Source of the DNA: Primula veris
Lineage: Eukaryota > Streptophyta > Magnoliopsida > Ericales > Primulaceae
NCBI GenBank assembly: GCA_963682055.1
Contig: OY821740.1
Coordinates: forward strand, 8,495,314-8,559,313
Length of the DNA stretch: 64,000 nucleotides
Direction: 5' to 3'
The notes under the pieces: generated by a model
Told to the model about the DNA's origin: nothing
Seen by the model: only the letters and a program-made list of their open reading frames with translations
The model's database searches: none
Translations under genes and position numbers: made by a program
Part shown: piece by piece, positions 33,345 to 44,900 of the stretch
How the letters are laid out: each line of letters begins with the position of its first letter
Numbering within the stretch: position 1 is the first letter of the stretch

Positions 33345-33640
33345 TGTAGGGCTGACTTCGGTCCGGTTCGGTTTTTGGTAAAACCGAAATCGAACATATT
33401 TTTCGGTTCGGTTTTTTTTGTTCGGTCTTTTTATTTTTTGGACCGAACCGGACCGATTTTTTCGGTCCAGTTTCGGTTTTTTCCAGTTATTTTTCGGTTT
33501 TATTTTTGATTTTTCGGTCTTTTTCGGGTTTTTCGGTCTTTTTCAGTTCGGTTTTACTGAAAACCGAAACCGACCCGAAATTTTTTCGGTTTTTCGGTTT
33601 CGGTCTTTTTTGGGTTTTTTTCGGTTTTTCGCCATTTGAA
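33345..33640. repeat. CGGTTT-rich low-complexity repeat
   Basis: About twenty copies of TTCGGT/TCGGTTT in one orientation, with a few ACCGAA copies (aaaaccgaa, gaccgaaccgg) giving local inverted repeats. The forward frames through it are repeat artefacts. Confidence 0.85.
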
Positions 33641-34485
33641 AATCAATGTTTTTCTTCTCTTCTATTACTATATGAGGCTGAAATTCTTATAGGAGGGAAG
33701 ATTCGGTATACGTGAAAAAAAACCAAAATTATACATAGTCGTGTGAGAATCTCGTGAATATGGGGAGAGGCGTGACCCATGACCTATTGTTCACACCTGG
33801 TTTATTTCTTAATCGTTCTTTTGTTATTTAACATTTTTGTGTTGTTTTAAGGTTCATTTTTAATACATTTCATGTTTTTGGTTTTTCCATGTTCGCAGTT
33901 ACATTAGTTTTTTATACCTTAATTCTTTTTATTTCCTTCGTTGCCTAAATATATTTACCAAGTTTTCTTACATTTTTTTCTCATATTTAATATAATTAAT
34001 ATCAATTTTATATTTTTAGGATAACAGTTTAAATTTATACATTTTTCGGTATTTCTATCAAATTTATTATCATAACTAAATATTACTATATTTTAATATA
34101 CTTCTATCAAATTTTTTTCAACTCAAATTAATTTACCAGGACAAAAACATTAAATAACTTACTACACTTTTACAACTTATAAAAAAACGTTTTGGTTTAT
34201 ACAAATTATCAGTTTTTTTTATAAATTTCTCTATCACAACTATAAAACTTATATTTTTGTTATTTTATTAATTTATATGTGAAACGTACAAATAAATGGG
34301 AGAGAATAAGAGAAAAATAAGAGAAAGAAATTATTATTTTAATTATAAAAAAACATGTTGATTCCTTGTATTTGAATTATATTTGAATACATGTATATTT
34401 AAAATAACAATGTATTTTAAGGTAAATTAATGATATGCGATTGGTATTGGAATTTGATAGTGACATCTGCGACGCAAGCAAGTAA
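33640..34485. other. Intergenic, nothing recognised
   Basis: AT-rich sequence with no supported gene or complete repeat. It lies just left of the segmental duplication boundary. Confidence 0.45.
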
Positions 34486-35014
34486 TTGCGAGTATTATTT
34501 TCAATAATTTTGAAACAGTCCACAAAGTTGTAGAACATAAATAATTAGTCCTCAACATGGACAAAAGGAGGACGTGCATGATATGACGATATTTCTTTCC
34601 CTCCCTTTGAACACGTTAATATATATAATCAATTGTTTTTTCAATTCTCTAATCAATGTTATAAGAGGCTCAGAACGGATTATAGGCGGAGATAGGTTAC
34701 CTAACGCTTAATCCCGTCTAATTTCTACTTAATCACCCGATGGTTGTTCAATCCCGTCTAAGTTATTAGACGCGTAGCCTCCTCCGCCTATGGCCTAGAC
34801 TCCATTTAATTTCCGTATGAGCTCTCTTTTTACCAGCAATTAAAACGATTTTATTTTTTATGAAAGCAATACATCATGTTTTAAACTTTTTAAGGGCCGG
34901 ATTTTTCCTATTAGAATTTGTGGGATTCCATTATCGTTTCAAATGAAATTTAAGAACTAAATAACATCTTACTGCAAACGATAACATCTATTATTGTAGT
35001 TTTCCCAATGCTGC

Positions 35015-35505
35015 CTAATGGAGTGGAATTTTGTACCACACCCTAACAAACAACCGCAATTAACATGAATACCGTAACTACGATACTACCACCATGTATG
35101 ATATGTTATTATCGTACAATTCAATTTAATTGTACGATAATGGTAATCGATTTTATATATCATGATATTGTACCATTTGTACTATATTATCATTTATATA
35201 TATATATATAATATACTTATATTTAAATATAATTATTAATCTTTAACCTTTAAGATACAAAATAAGTTACAAAAAATATGATCATGTTTAACTATTTATA
35301 AATGAATAAATGAAGTGTTATTTTTAAATTTTTTTTGGCTAATGAGATATTTTTTTTATAATATTATGAGTTGTTTTTAGAAATGATGATGTACCCTTAA
35401 TACCATTATACCGTACTAATCGTAAGGTATGATAATGATATTGAAATGCAGCTAGCATCGTACATTGGTATCACGAAAATGAACTATTCTACCCTTTCCA
35501 CCCCT
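35015..35505. other. Insert in the promoter of aldo-keto reductase A
   Basis: Absent from the homologous place upstream of copy B (near 41873). It is AT-rich and contains a perfect inverted repeat at 35108-35141 (14-bp arms ATTATCGTACAATT / AATTGTACGATAAT, loop CAATTT), and later ccgtactaatcgtaagg. It is either an insertion in A or a deletion in B. It lies about 100-600 bp before the ATG, so it may change expression. Confidence 0.6.
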
Positions 35506-35610
35506 GGCTCCATATATGTGTGGCTGTAGTTGTACAAGGAGACAGATTATCAGAAAAAAGTTGTACAAAGAGACAAATAGGTACATAAAAAAAACATTAA
35601 AAGAAAAATA

Positions 35611-38600
35611 ATGGCAGAGCTAAACATACCGAGAGTGAAGCTTGGAACACAAGGTCTGGAGGTAATTATGCACCATTCCTATCCTCAAAATTACTCAATT
35701 GCATTTTTCAGTAATTATTGAAACCAATTAATACTTTGTTGTGATTATTTTCCTTTTTGGATATATTATCTACAGACTGCATGTCACATCTGTATTTTTT
35801 TGGTTGGGAAATGATCACACAATTATGGGGAAACATATATCTGTTTCCAAGTTGTTAAGGTTATTTGTTTACTATAAATGTTAAATGTAGACCAATTGTC
35901 TATTACAAGTGTTAAACATAAGATATTGGTATATGTTGATAGATCTCTGGTACTTACATATCAGTTTTCTGAGTTCTAAACTAACACGAATCACTCTGTA
36001 CATTCAATAAAGTAACAAATATTAAGAAAATAAACTCAATAGACTACATTCAGTAACTTATACAGTTTGATCATCTAAAAAGAGCAATTTTTGGCTTAAA
36101 AATAAATTTTAATAGAGTTAAATTTGTATATTTAGCTTGAACCATTCCATAAAAACTTGATTACGGTACCAAAAAGAGCAGCGATGCAACTTCGTAAGCT
36201 AGCTAGTACCATCCAGTTCAAGGAAAAAATGTCCCTGTTTGATTTTTGTGAAGCAAATTCTTTGATTTTTGTTATAATTTGCAGCATATATAGTTAACAG
36301 GACTAGCAGTTAAGGAGATAAATTGTATTTCAAATAGGTTGAAGTGAGTATGAATTTTTTTTGCACCAAAGGCAGTAGTACTAAGGACTCAAAGCTCTCG
36401 GCTTTTGAAATGTTAATCAATCTACATTTTTTTTCTGGTAAATATGTATATGCATATGTGCCAGTACACTCGACTTATTTCTTTCATTCAATTACGGTGA
36501 AACCATTACTAACAACTCAAAATCTTAGTGGTCTAATCCACTTATCCTTTCTTTCTTTTTCGTTCTTGGTAAGTTGAATTTTGAATAATGAGTTTGCAGC
36601 TAAGCACACTTTATTTTATTTTATTATATTTACATAAATTTAGTGTTGTAGGTGTCGAAACTGGGTTATGGGTGCATGGGGCTTACTGGGGCTTATAATA
36701 CACCTTTATCTGAAGAGGATGGCATTGCAATACTAAAGTATGCATTCAGTAAAGGAATTACGTTTTTCGACAGTTCAGATGCTTATGGCGCTGATCACGC
36801 TAATGAAATACTGTTGGGGAAGGTATTACTATGAAACATTACACATTGAGGTCCTTTCATTTCTTTGAAGTTATCCCAAATTACTCGAAAATTGCATCTT
36901 GATAGGTTAGGTTTCTTGAGGATCAGAGGATAAGTTTGACAGTTAAGTCAACAAAAATTTATAAGAAGCTTAAAACACAGGACATTTTTCGTATATATAG
37001 ATGCATACCGCCTGTCTGCCTTTGGCTGCATAAGCTTGTTATTTATTGATTCCTAGTTTATAGTTACCATTCTTGATTTCTAGCCAATGCTTAGTATCGT
37101 CCTTTTGTCATCGTAGTTTCTTTTGGATGCAACCAAACGCGTAAAAGATACAAAACACTCTCTGCAAAAATAACAAATTAGTTTTGTAATATTTTTATTT
37201 ATTAATATGACTTTACATGCAATAATGATTCTCAGCCATTACTATTTTTGCCCTGTCACTGAGTAGAATATAAAATGTGCAGGCACTAAAGGAGTTACCT
37301 CGTGAGAATATAGAATTGGCCACAAAATTCGGTATTGTGATGTTTGACGTTAGCGCTTCAAAAATTATTGTAAATGGCACACCAGAATATGTTCGTTCGT
37401 GTTGCGAATCTAGCCTAAAGCGCCTTGGCGTGGACTATATTGATCTCTACTATGTGCACCGTATAGATACATCTACACCTATAGAGGATACAGTAAGTAT
37501 CTAGTTTATTTTTATTTTGACTTAAAACCCTGTGGGATAGCCAAGCAGGTTTTGGTACATGGTTCCTCACAAAATGACCGCAATTTCGATTTCCCCCTCT
37601 GGCGTCACCAGTGTTACAATGTTAAAAACAAAATAAGGGCAATTTACAATTATGTACACTTAACTTATAACTATATTCTAATTGTGTACACCAACCAACA
37701 CAAGAAGAAATTAGAATGTTACATTTCTCAACTACTTTACTACACTACATAAGAAACATTCATAGATCAGGAATAAATATAGAGAAAAACACAGCTAGGA
37801 CAAAAATAGGAAAGACATAATAGAATAGTATATGAAGCATATAAAGAATGATACAACAGTGTTTTTTATCCTATTACTGAAATGATATAGATCCAACCTA
37901 TGTTTTTCTCCGATTTGGTACTCTGCCTGTACTAAAAGAATTGGAAAAATGTAATGTTAGTGTACTAATTGCTAAGTTTTGTAGGCTTGGTAAGAAATTG
38001 ACATCTAGCATTCATTAGTGCATAAAACTGCAATTAACCCCAAAATTATTGTCCTTTAATTTGGTTAGTGCTCTTTCTCTTAACAAAAAAATTAGCATCT
38101 TGAGTTTGCATATCTTATATCTGTATATATTTCATTGTTTGTTTGGTTCGACAATATACAAAGTTTTTGAAATTGAATTTTATCTTGTACATTTAGATGA
38201 GAGAACTTAAAAAGTTGGTGGAAGAGGGTAAAATCAAATATATTGGATTATCAGAAGCTAACGTAAACACAATCAGGAGGGCACATGCTGTTCATCCTAT
38301 ATCTGCTTTACAAATGGAGTATTCTCTTTTTACTCGTAACATTGAAGAAGACATTATCACAGTTTGCAGGTTTATTTGCACCAGCTGTAGTTAACTTAAA
38401 TTTATTTTCCGAGTACTTACAGTAGTTAAATGTAAACATATCATTTACTGGTATGTCAGGGAACTTGGAGTCGGTATAGTTCCATATTCTCCTACTGCTC
38501 GTGGATTCTTTGGTGGCAAAGGTTCTGTTGAAAGTATTTCGCCTATAAGTTTCTTGGTAAGCAGCTGTATCCATCTCTTCTTGGAAGTTCGAACTATTCA

Positions 38601-39450
38601 GTTGTCTGGTCTTAATCTCTCTCTCTCTCTCTTTCCAGTCATATCACCCAAGGTTTTCAGGGTCAAATCTGGAGCAGAACAAGATTCTTTATCAACGAGT
38701 AGAAGCATTAGCTAGCAAGCATAAATGCAGCCCTATTCAACTTGCACTCTCTTGGGTGCTTCATCAAGGGGATGATATGGCACCTATTCCAGGTTAGCTT
38801 TTCACTCATATCTGCTACATAATGGTAGAATACTTGTCCCTACTTGTAATATACGGAATATTCTAAATAACGAAACTTGAAAACTCCAAGTTGCTATATT
38901 GCAGCAGCTGTAGGCTAAAAAATTCAGTTGTCATGCTATTGGTTATCATCTCAAACGAGTAACACTTATGCTTCTATCAGATCTATAAATCTTGATTTTC
39001 TGAATTTTGAAAAAGAAACATTAAATGTGGGTTCTATGTGATAGCACAACTTCAAAATAACTACACAACTTACTCTAAGACCTCCAGGATCCAACTTTTC
39101 ATGATTTCAAATAACTATGTTCTCAAGTACAGTATCAAATCGGAGACTTCTGGGACTCCTGTGGACCAGAAATTGCAACTGAAAGTTCAAATTTATAGTT
39201 TTGAAATTTTGTTTGTCTTTTCAGGAGCATTTTTAACCTCTTTCCCTTTCCAAATACTTTTGTAGGAACAACTAAAATTAAGAACCTAGACGAGAATATT
39301 GCTGCTGTGAATGTGAAACTCAAGGAAGATGATTTAAAAGAGATTATTGATGCTATACCGATCAATGAGGTGGCAGGAGCTCGAATAGGTGAGGGGCTTC
39401 TTCGCGCCTCGTATGAGTTTGTGGATACACCACTCCCGAAAAATGCCTAA
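35611..39450 (+). CDS. Aldo-keto reductase, copy A (perakine reductase / IN2-2-like)
   Basis: Seven exons: 35611-35661, 36652-36822, 37283-37492, 38197-38369, 38460-38556, 38639-38792, 39266-39450. All introns are GT-AG and the product is 346 residues. It is an NADPH-dependent (beta/alpha)8 reductase. The catalytic tetrad is visible: D57 ([10 protein letters not shown]), Y62, K89 (ELATKFG) and H133 (YYVHRID). The [11 protein letters not shown] segment is the cofactor phosphate-binding region. Family members are called auxin-induced PCNT115-like or perakine reductase-like. Unlike recalled relatives (SPLGRGFF), both copies have SPTARGFF. Copy A also departs from the family at usually fixed sites (MRELKK for [19 protein letters not shown] for IIPVCR), suggesting relaxed constraint or a new substrate. 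The frame is intact. Confidence 0.93.
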
Positions 39451-40017
39451 TTATCACTTCAAAAATGGCAGTTTCATGTGCCTATCAGTTGTCAGTCTTG
39501 TGTTTGCTCCTAGTTATACTTATCTTTATTATGTTTTGATCTAAAGAAGATTGAGTATAAGATGAAGAAATGCGTCTGATGTAGAAGGTTTATAATCTTT
39601 CATGAATGTAAAAGAATTGAATTCAGTTTTTCCACAACACAAGTTACATTGAATAAATATAACATCAAACTTACTATCTTCTGTTCATATATTTCTTCTG
39701 CAAGCACTCTTGTTCATGCAAGGCGGCAACGACCACATACATGTGTGTGCAGTGTAAAAATCATACTAATTTCGCTAATCTTGGTAGATGCTCCTTTATG
39801 TTTTTTAATCACAATCATCAAACAACGGGGTTTCTTTTTCCTGCAACATTGCATCTATAACTATTTGGTTGGTTGCTGCTTTTATAATGACTTTTGCCTT
39901 TTCTTTTTTAGAAGCTTTAGAGTGAACCCAGCTTTTCTCTTTGTTAGTTCAACAAGAACCCAGTCTATTTACTTAAAAGCTGCACTGAACGAGCCCTAAG
40001 CTTGTCACGTTCTCTCA

Positions 40018-40296
40018 ATCTTAACACCCACAAACAGAAAACAATATCTTTGATCTAAACATGAAACATAATACAAAAAAATGGAAATTTTAACCGCATC
40101 ACAGGTATAAATTAACTGTTCCAGAAGGACCAGAATGGAGAACCAAACACATCAAGTTCTCACACACTTGATTCGTTAAAATTAAATAAAAAAACTGTAA
40201 TAAACTGGTTAACTAAATAGTACATGAATATGACTGCTACATCATATTTGATGGTAGCTAAATTAAACAACTTTTTCAATGGGCAGCAACCTGTGA
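40018..40296 (-). pseudogene. 3' tail of REF/SRPP gene carried by the duplication
   Basis: Alignable with 47030-47265: acccacaaacagaaaacaat, atggaaattttaa.cgcatc, ttaactgttcca, actacatcatatttgatgg then tagctaaatta, and aatgggcagcaacct. In reverse complement the last part reads GTT GCT GCC CAT then a stop, the final V-A-A-H codons of the REF protein (TGA here, TAA in the intact gene). Everything upstream in the REF gene is missing, so the duplication breakpoint lies inside REF exon 3 about five codons before the stop. Confidence 0.85.
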
Positions 40297-41035
40297 CGAT
40301 AGTTAAAGTATTTTCTAGACCTTAATTTTTCTTTTATTTCCTTTGTCTCCTAAATTTACTTGGAAATTGATATTCACACACACTAACTAATCACTCTATA
40401 AAATAAGTACAAAAAATACCACTGTTTTAAAAAGCTCGCAACGTTGTGCGATATAGTGGTTTTTGAAATAAAAACACAACGCTAAAACTCTATTTGGATG
40501 AAAAAACGCTAAATTCGCACTATAGGAACGCTATTTACGCTATAGCGGACGTTATTTACGCTATAGCGGACGTTATTTACGTTATAGCGGGTGCAGTCCC
40601 AAAAAAATAATATTTTTTTATTTTTTATTATTTTTGGTCAAAATTTTAATGAAATTATTGGAGGTTAAAGAGAATAAAACCCCAAAACTCTTGCAAACAA
40701 AGTAAATAGTCTGACATCTCAACTATAATCATTTTGTGATTATTAGTTACAATTTTTTATATATATTTAGTTAATTTTTATTAGATGTTTTGAATTTAAT
40801 GCTATATTTATATGTATTTAGGCAAAAAAAAATACACCGCAAAACGCTATGTAGCAACGCTATTTGTGTTTTTAGCATTAAAACAGCGAAAATAGTCCTT
40901 AGGATGACTTCACCCGTGAGCAAACAAAGTAACAGCCACGTCACCGCTTCCGGCATCATGAACACATTTTGTTGAAAATTCGGTAGAAAATCAATTGGAG
41001 GATTAATGGCCCCCCCGACACACTTTCTTTTTACC
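40297..41035. repeat. Junction between the two units, with GCTATAGC-type repeats
   Basis: Not shared with either unit. It contains acgttatttacgctatagcgg repeated about three times (40535-40590), inverted relatives (gcgatatagtgg, cgctatgtagcaacgctat at 40844-40862) and a small ORF pair with no domain. Probably an inserted, decayed non-coding element at or after the duplication junction. Confidence 0.5.
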
Positions 41036-41179
41036 TACTATTATTTCCAATAAATTCGAAACAGTCCAAAAATTAATATAACAAAGATAACGAGTCCCCC
41101 CCCACCACTCTTTCTCTTATTATAATGGCCCCCCTACACACACTCTTTCTCTTCTTATAAGTTTTGTATGCTATTTAAT

Positions 41180-41436
41180 GCATGTACAAATGAATCAAGG
41201 AATCTCCATGTAAATGATTCGCAGTCCATAACCTTATTTGTATTCAAACTGACATAGTTTTTTTTTATCCAAGCAATTACAGGATCCACATAAGACTTTA
41301 ATAATACCTTCTGTTTTTTTAATTGACATAAATCGAAGTCATTTAGTAAAATAAGAATGATGCGGGATAGCTCAGCTGGTAGAGCAGAGGATTGAAAATT
41401 CTCGTGTCACCAGTTCAAATCTGGTTCCTGGCACAT
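41180..41436 (+). other. Nuclear copy of plastid DNA: trnL-trnF spacer and trnF
   Basis: The order of sequences is that of the chloroplast trnL-F spacer: tacaaatgaatcaaggaatc, atgattcgcagtccataacc, ataagactttaataatacc, aattgacataaatcgaag, tcatttagtaaaataagaat, then trnF. Compared with recalled plastid sequence it has many substitutions and a deletion that removes the spacer end and fuses gatgc to gggatagctc. This is a NUPT, not organelle contamination, because it is diverged and embedded in the nuclear duplication unit. Confidence 0.88.
41361..41433 (+). pseudogene. trnF-GAA: tRNA-Phe(GAA) pseudogene of plastid origin
   Basis: The D arm (gatagctcagctggtagagc), anticodon loop TTGAAAA with GAA, variable region gtgtcac, TΨC arm ccagttcaaatctgg and the 3' end ttcctggca are clear. 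The 5' acceptor strand reads TGCGGGA, so positions 1 and 2 mispair with the 3' strand (C72, G71). The anticodon stem keeps pairing through a G-U. Plastid promoter context is absent, so function in the nucleus is unlikely. Confidence 0.88.
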
Positions 41437-41959
41437 TATTTTATCCATTTGTATAAGGATCTCTATTCGACATTTGAATACTTTAACATCCTTTAATCCA
41501 TTATTTTTTCAATCCTTTAATTAATGTTCTAAAAGACATAAGACATATTTTAAGCAGTAGATTAGCTAGCGCCTAATCTCACATAATTTCTCTTAATTTA
41601 TTAGGCGTCTAGCCTCCACTTACTGTCTAGGCTCGTGTGATTTCTGCCTATTCTCTCCTTTTACACTACCTCTAACAATTAACACGACAATTTTTTTGAA
41701 GTTAGAGAAAGCTTATGAAAGCAACCATATACAACACGTTTAAAACTTTCTAGGGCCGGAATTTCCCCCTCTTATTATTGGGAGAGATATCATTATCGTT
41801 TCAAATGAAAATATAAGAACTAAATAACGTCTTATTGTAAACTATGAGATCTGTTGTTGTAGTTCTCCCACTATATACTCCTATATATATATATATATGT
41901 TGGTACAAAGAGACAAATAGATAGATACATATAAAAAAAAAAGCAATATAAGAAAAACA

Positions 41960-44900
41960 ATGGCAGAGCTAAACATACCGAGAGTGAAGCTTGGAACACA
42001 AGGTCTGGAGGTAATTATGCACTATTCTTAATTATTGAAACTAACTCAATCGCATTTCTCAGTAATTATTGAAATTAACTCAATCGCATTTCTCAGTAAT
42101 TATTGAAACTAACTCAATCGCATTTCTCAGTAATTATTGAAACCAATTATGGGTTGTGATTATTTTATTTTTTGGATATATATTATCTACAGACTGCATG
42201 TCTATTATGTATTTTTTTTTTAGTTGGGAAATAAATGATTACAATTTTGGGGAAACAGAAACTGTTTCCAAGTTGTTAGGTTTCATTTGTTACTAAATTT
42301 AGACCAACTATTTTATTGCCAAATATTCACTTTACAAGTGTTAAGCTATTTTGGTTAATCTCTGGTACTTACATGTTACTAACATATCACTTATCAGTCC
42401 TCTTAGTTCTAAACTAACTCAAATCAATCTGTATATTAAGTAAAGTAACAGATATCAAGAAAATAAACTCTATAGAACTACACTCAGTAACTGATTCAGT
42501 TTGATCATCTGATAAGAGACGGGGTTGACTTAGTGCATGTTTGGCAACAACTTCTTTTCTTAGCTCTTTTAGCTTTTTGATTACAAAAATCCATGGGTGT
42601 TTGGTATGTCAATTTTTTTAGTTTTTAAAAAACTAATTGTTGGGTAAAAAAAACTCAAAAGTAGAGAAGCTAGGAATTTGCGTTTTTTTTATAGCTTTTT
42701 CACATTAAATTTTCCAGAAATAAACACTTTACAATAGAATGTGTTTGTATGTCTACACTTATAAGTAAAAAAGTTACATTTGTGCCAAGCACTACACTGA
42801 AGCTTTTTAAAGCAAGTTTTTTCTCATTGCTTTTTAAAAGTAGCTTTCGACCAAAAATCTGATAACAAACGGGTGATCGAGCAAGCTTTGGCATAAAAAT
42901 AAATTTTAATAGAATTAAATTAATACTGGTACATTTAGCTTGAACTACTATTCCATAAAATCTTGATTATAGTAACAAAAGAAACAGAGATGCGACTTGG
43001 TAAACTATCTAGTGCCATCCTGTTTAAGTTGCAGCATAGTTAACAACCAAGCAGTTAAGGAGATAAATTGTATTTCAAATAGGTTGAAATAAGTACGAAA
43101 CTTTTTGCACCAAAAGCAGTAGTATTAAGTATTAAGTATTAACTATTAAGGGCTCAAAGCTCTAAGCTTTTGAAATGTGAATCGATCTACATCTTTTTTT
43201 ATGGTAGATATTCTTATGCATATGAGCCTGTATACTCTGAACTGTTTCTTTCATTCAATCAGGATGAAACCATTACTAACTAGCAACTCAAAATCTTAGG
43301 GGTCTAATCCACTTATCCTTCATTTCTTTTTAGTTCATGATAGCTTGAATTTTGAAGAATATCCCTTTATTTTGATTTTTTTTTTTATTTACATAAATTT
43401 TGTATTTGTAGGTGTCGAAACTGGGTTATGGATGCATGGGGATTACTGGGATTTACAATACACCTTTATCTGAAGAGGATGGCATTGCAATACTAAAGTA
43501 TGCATTCAGTAAAGGGATTACGTTTTTCGACAGCTCAGATGTTTATGGCGCTGATCACGCTAATGAAATACTGTTGGGGAAGGTAACTGCTATGAAACAT
43601 CACATTGAGCTCCTTTCGTTTCTTTTATGTTTATCCGAAAGCTCAAAGTAATAACTTGCATCTTGATAGATCAGGTTTCTTGAGGATTAGAGGATACGTT
43701 GTACAGTTATGTCAACAAAAGTTTATAAGCAGCTTAAAACACAGGCTTTTTTTCCGTATATATAGATATTTACTGCCTCTCTGCCTTTAGCTGCATAAGC
43801 TTGTTATTTAGTGATTCCTGGTTTATGGTTACACCATTCTAACCATTGCTTAGTATTGTCTTGTCATCATATTTTCTTTTGGATGCAACCATACATGAAA
43901 AAGGTACAAAACACTCATTGCAAATATAACAAATTAGCTGCAAAATTAGTTTTGTAATTTTTTGTTTTGATTTAATATGACCTTAAATGAAATAGTGAAC
44001 CTCAGCGTAGAACTTAAAATCTGCAGGCACTAAAGGAGTTGCCCCGTGAGAAGATAGAATTGGCCACAAAATTCGGTATTGTGAGGTTTGACCCTAGCGC
44101 TTCAAAAATTATAGTAAATGGAACACCAGAATATGTTCGTTCATGTTGTGAATCTAGCTTAAGGCGCCTTGGTGTGGACTATATTGATCTCTACTATGTC
44201 CACCGTATCGATACATCTACACCTATAGAGGACACAGTAAGTATCTGGTTAATTTTTCTTTTAACTTAACTAAACCCTGCGGGATAGCCTAGCACGTTGG
44301 AACATGCTTCCTCACAAAATGACCGCAATTTGATTCCCCCCCCCCCCCCCCCCCCCCCCCCCGGCGTTGCTCGTGTTAATATCTTTAAAACAAAATAAAG
44401 GCAAATTACAATTATGTACACTAACGTATAACTATAATTCAATTATGTACGCCAACCTACACAAGTAGCAATTAGAATGTTACATTTCTCAACTACTTTA
44501 CTACACTACATAAGGAAACATCCATAGATCGGGAATAAAAATAAACATAAACACAGCTAGGGCAAAAACAGGAAGACATAATTGAATAGTGCAGGAAACA
44601 TAAAAGGAAGGATACAACAGTGTTTTACTCTTTTTATCCTATCACTGTAAGTCTTTAACGATATCGATCCAACCTATGTTTCTCTCCGATTTGGTACACT
44701 ATATGTGCTAAAAGCATTGAAAAATGTAACATTACTGTACTAATTGCTAAGTTTCGTAGGCTTTGTAAAAAAATGACATCTGGTAATTTGTTAGTGTATA
44801 AAACTGTAATTAACCCAAAAATTATTGTCCTTTAATTCGGTTAGTGCTCTTTCTCTGAGCAAAAAAAATTGGCATCTTGAGTTTACACATCTTAGATCTG

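Larger units (their letters stand above)
34486..40296 (+). repeat. Segmental tandem duplication, unit A
   Basis: The unit runs from tattattttcaataa then gaaacagtcc (homologous to about 41040) through the aldo-keto reductase gene, its 3' flank and a REF gene tail ending aatgggcagcaacct at about 40293 (homologous to 47250-47265). Introns, UTRs and promoter blocks all align with unit B, so this is a DNA-level duplication and not retroposition. Unit A has an extra block of about 490 bp in the promoter (about 35015-35505) that B lacks. Confidence 0.85.

Noticed and set aside
33418..33715. Phe-rich ORFs
   Set aside because: They are translations of the TCGGTT low-complexity repeat.
38308..38574. 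88-codon minus-strand ORF in reductase A
   Set aside because: Antisense to exons 4-5 of the reductase.
41361..41433. Functional nuclear tRNA-Phe
   Set aside because: Two acceptor-stem mismatches, and the surroundings are diverged plastid spacer, so it is a plastid-derived pseudogene.
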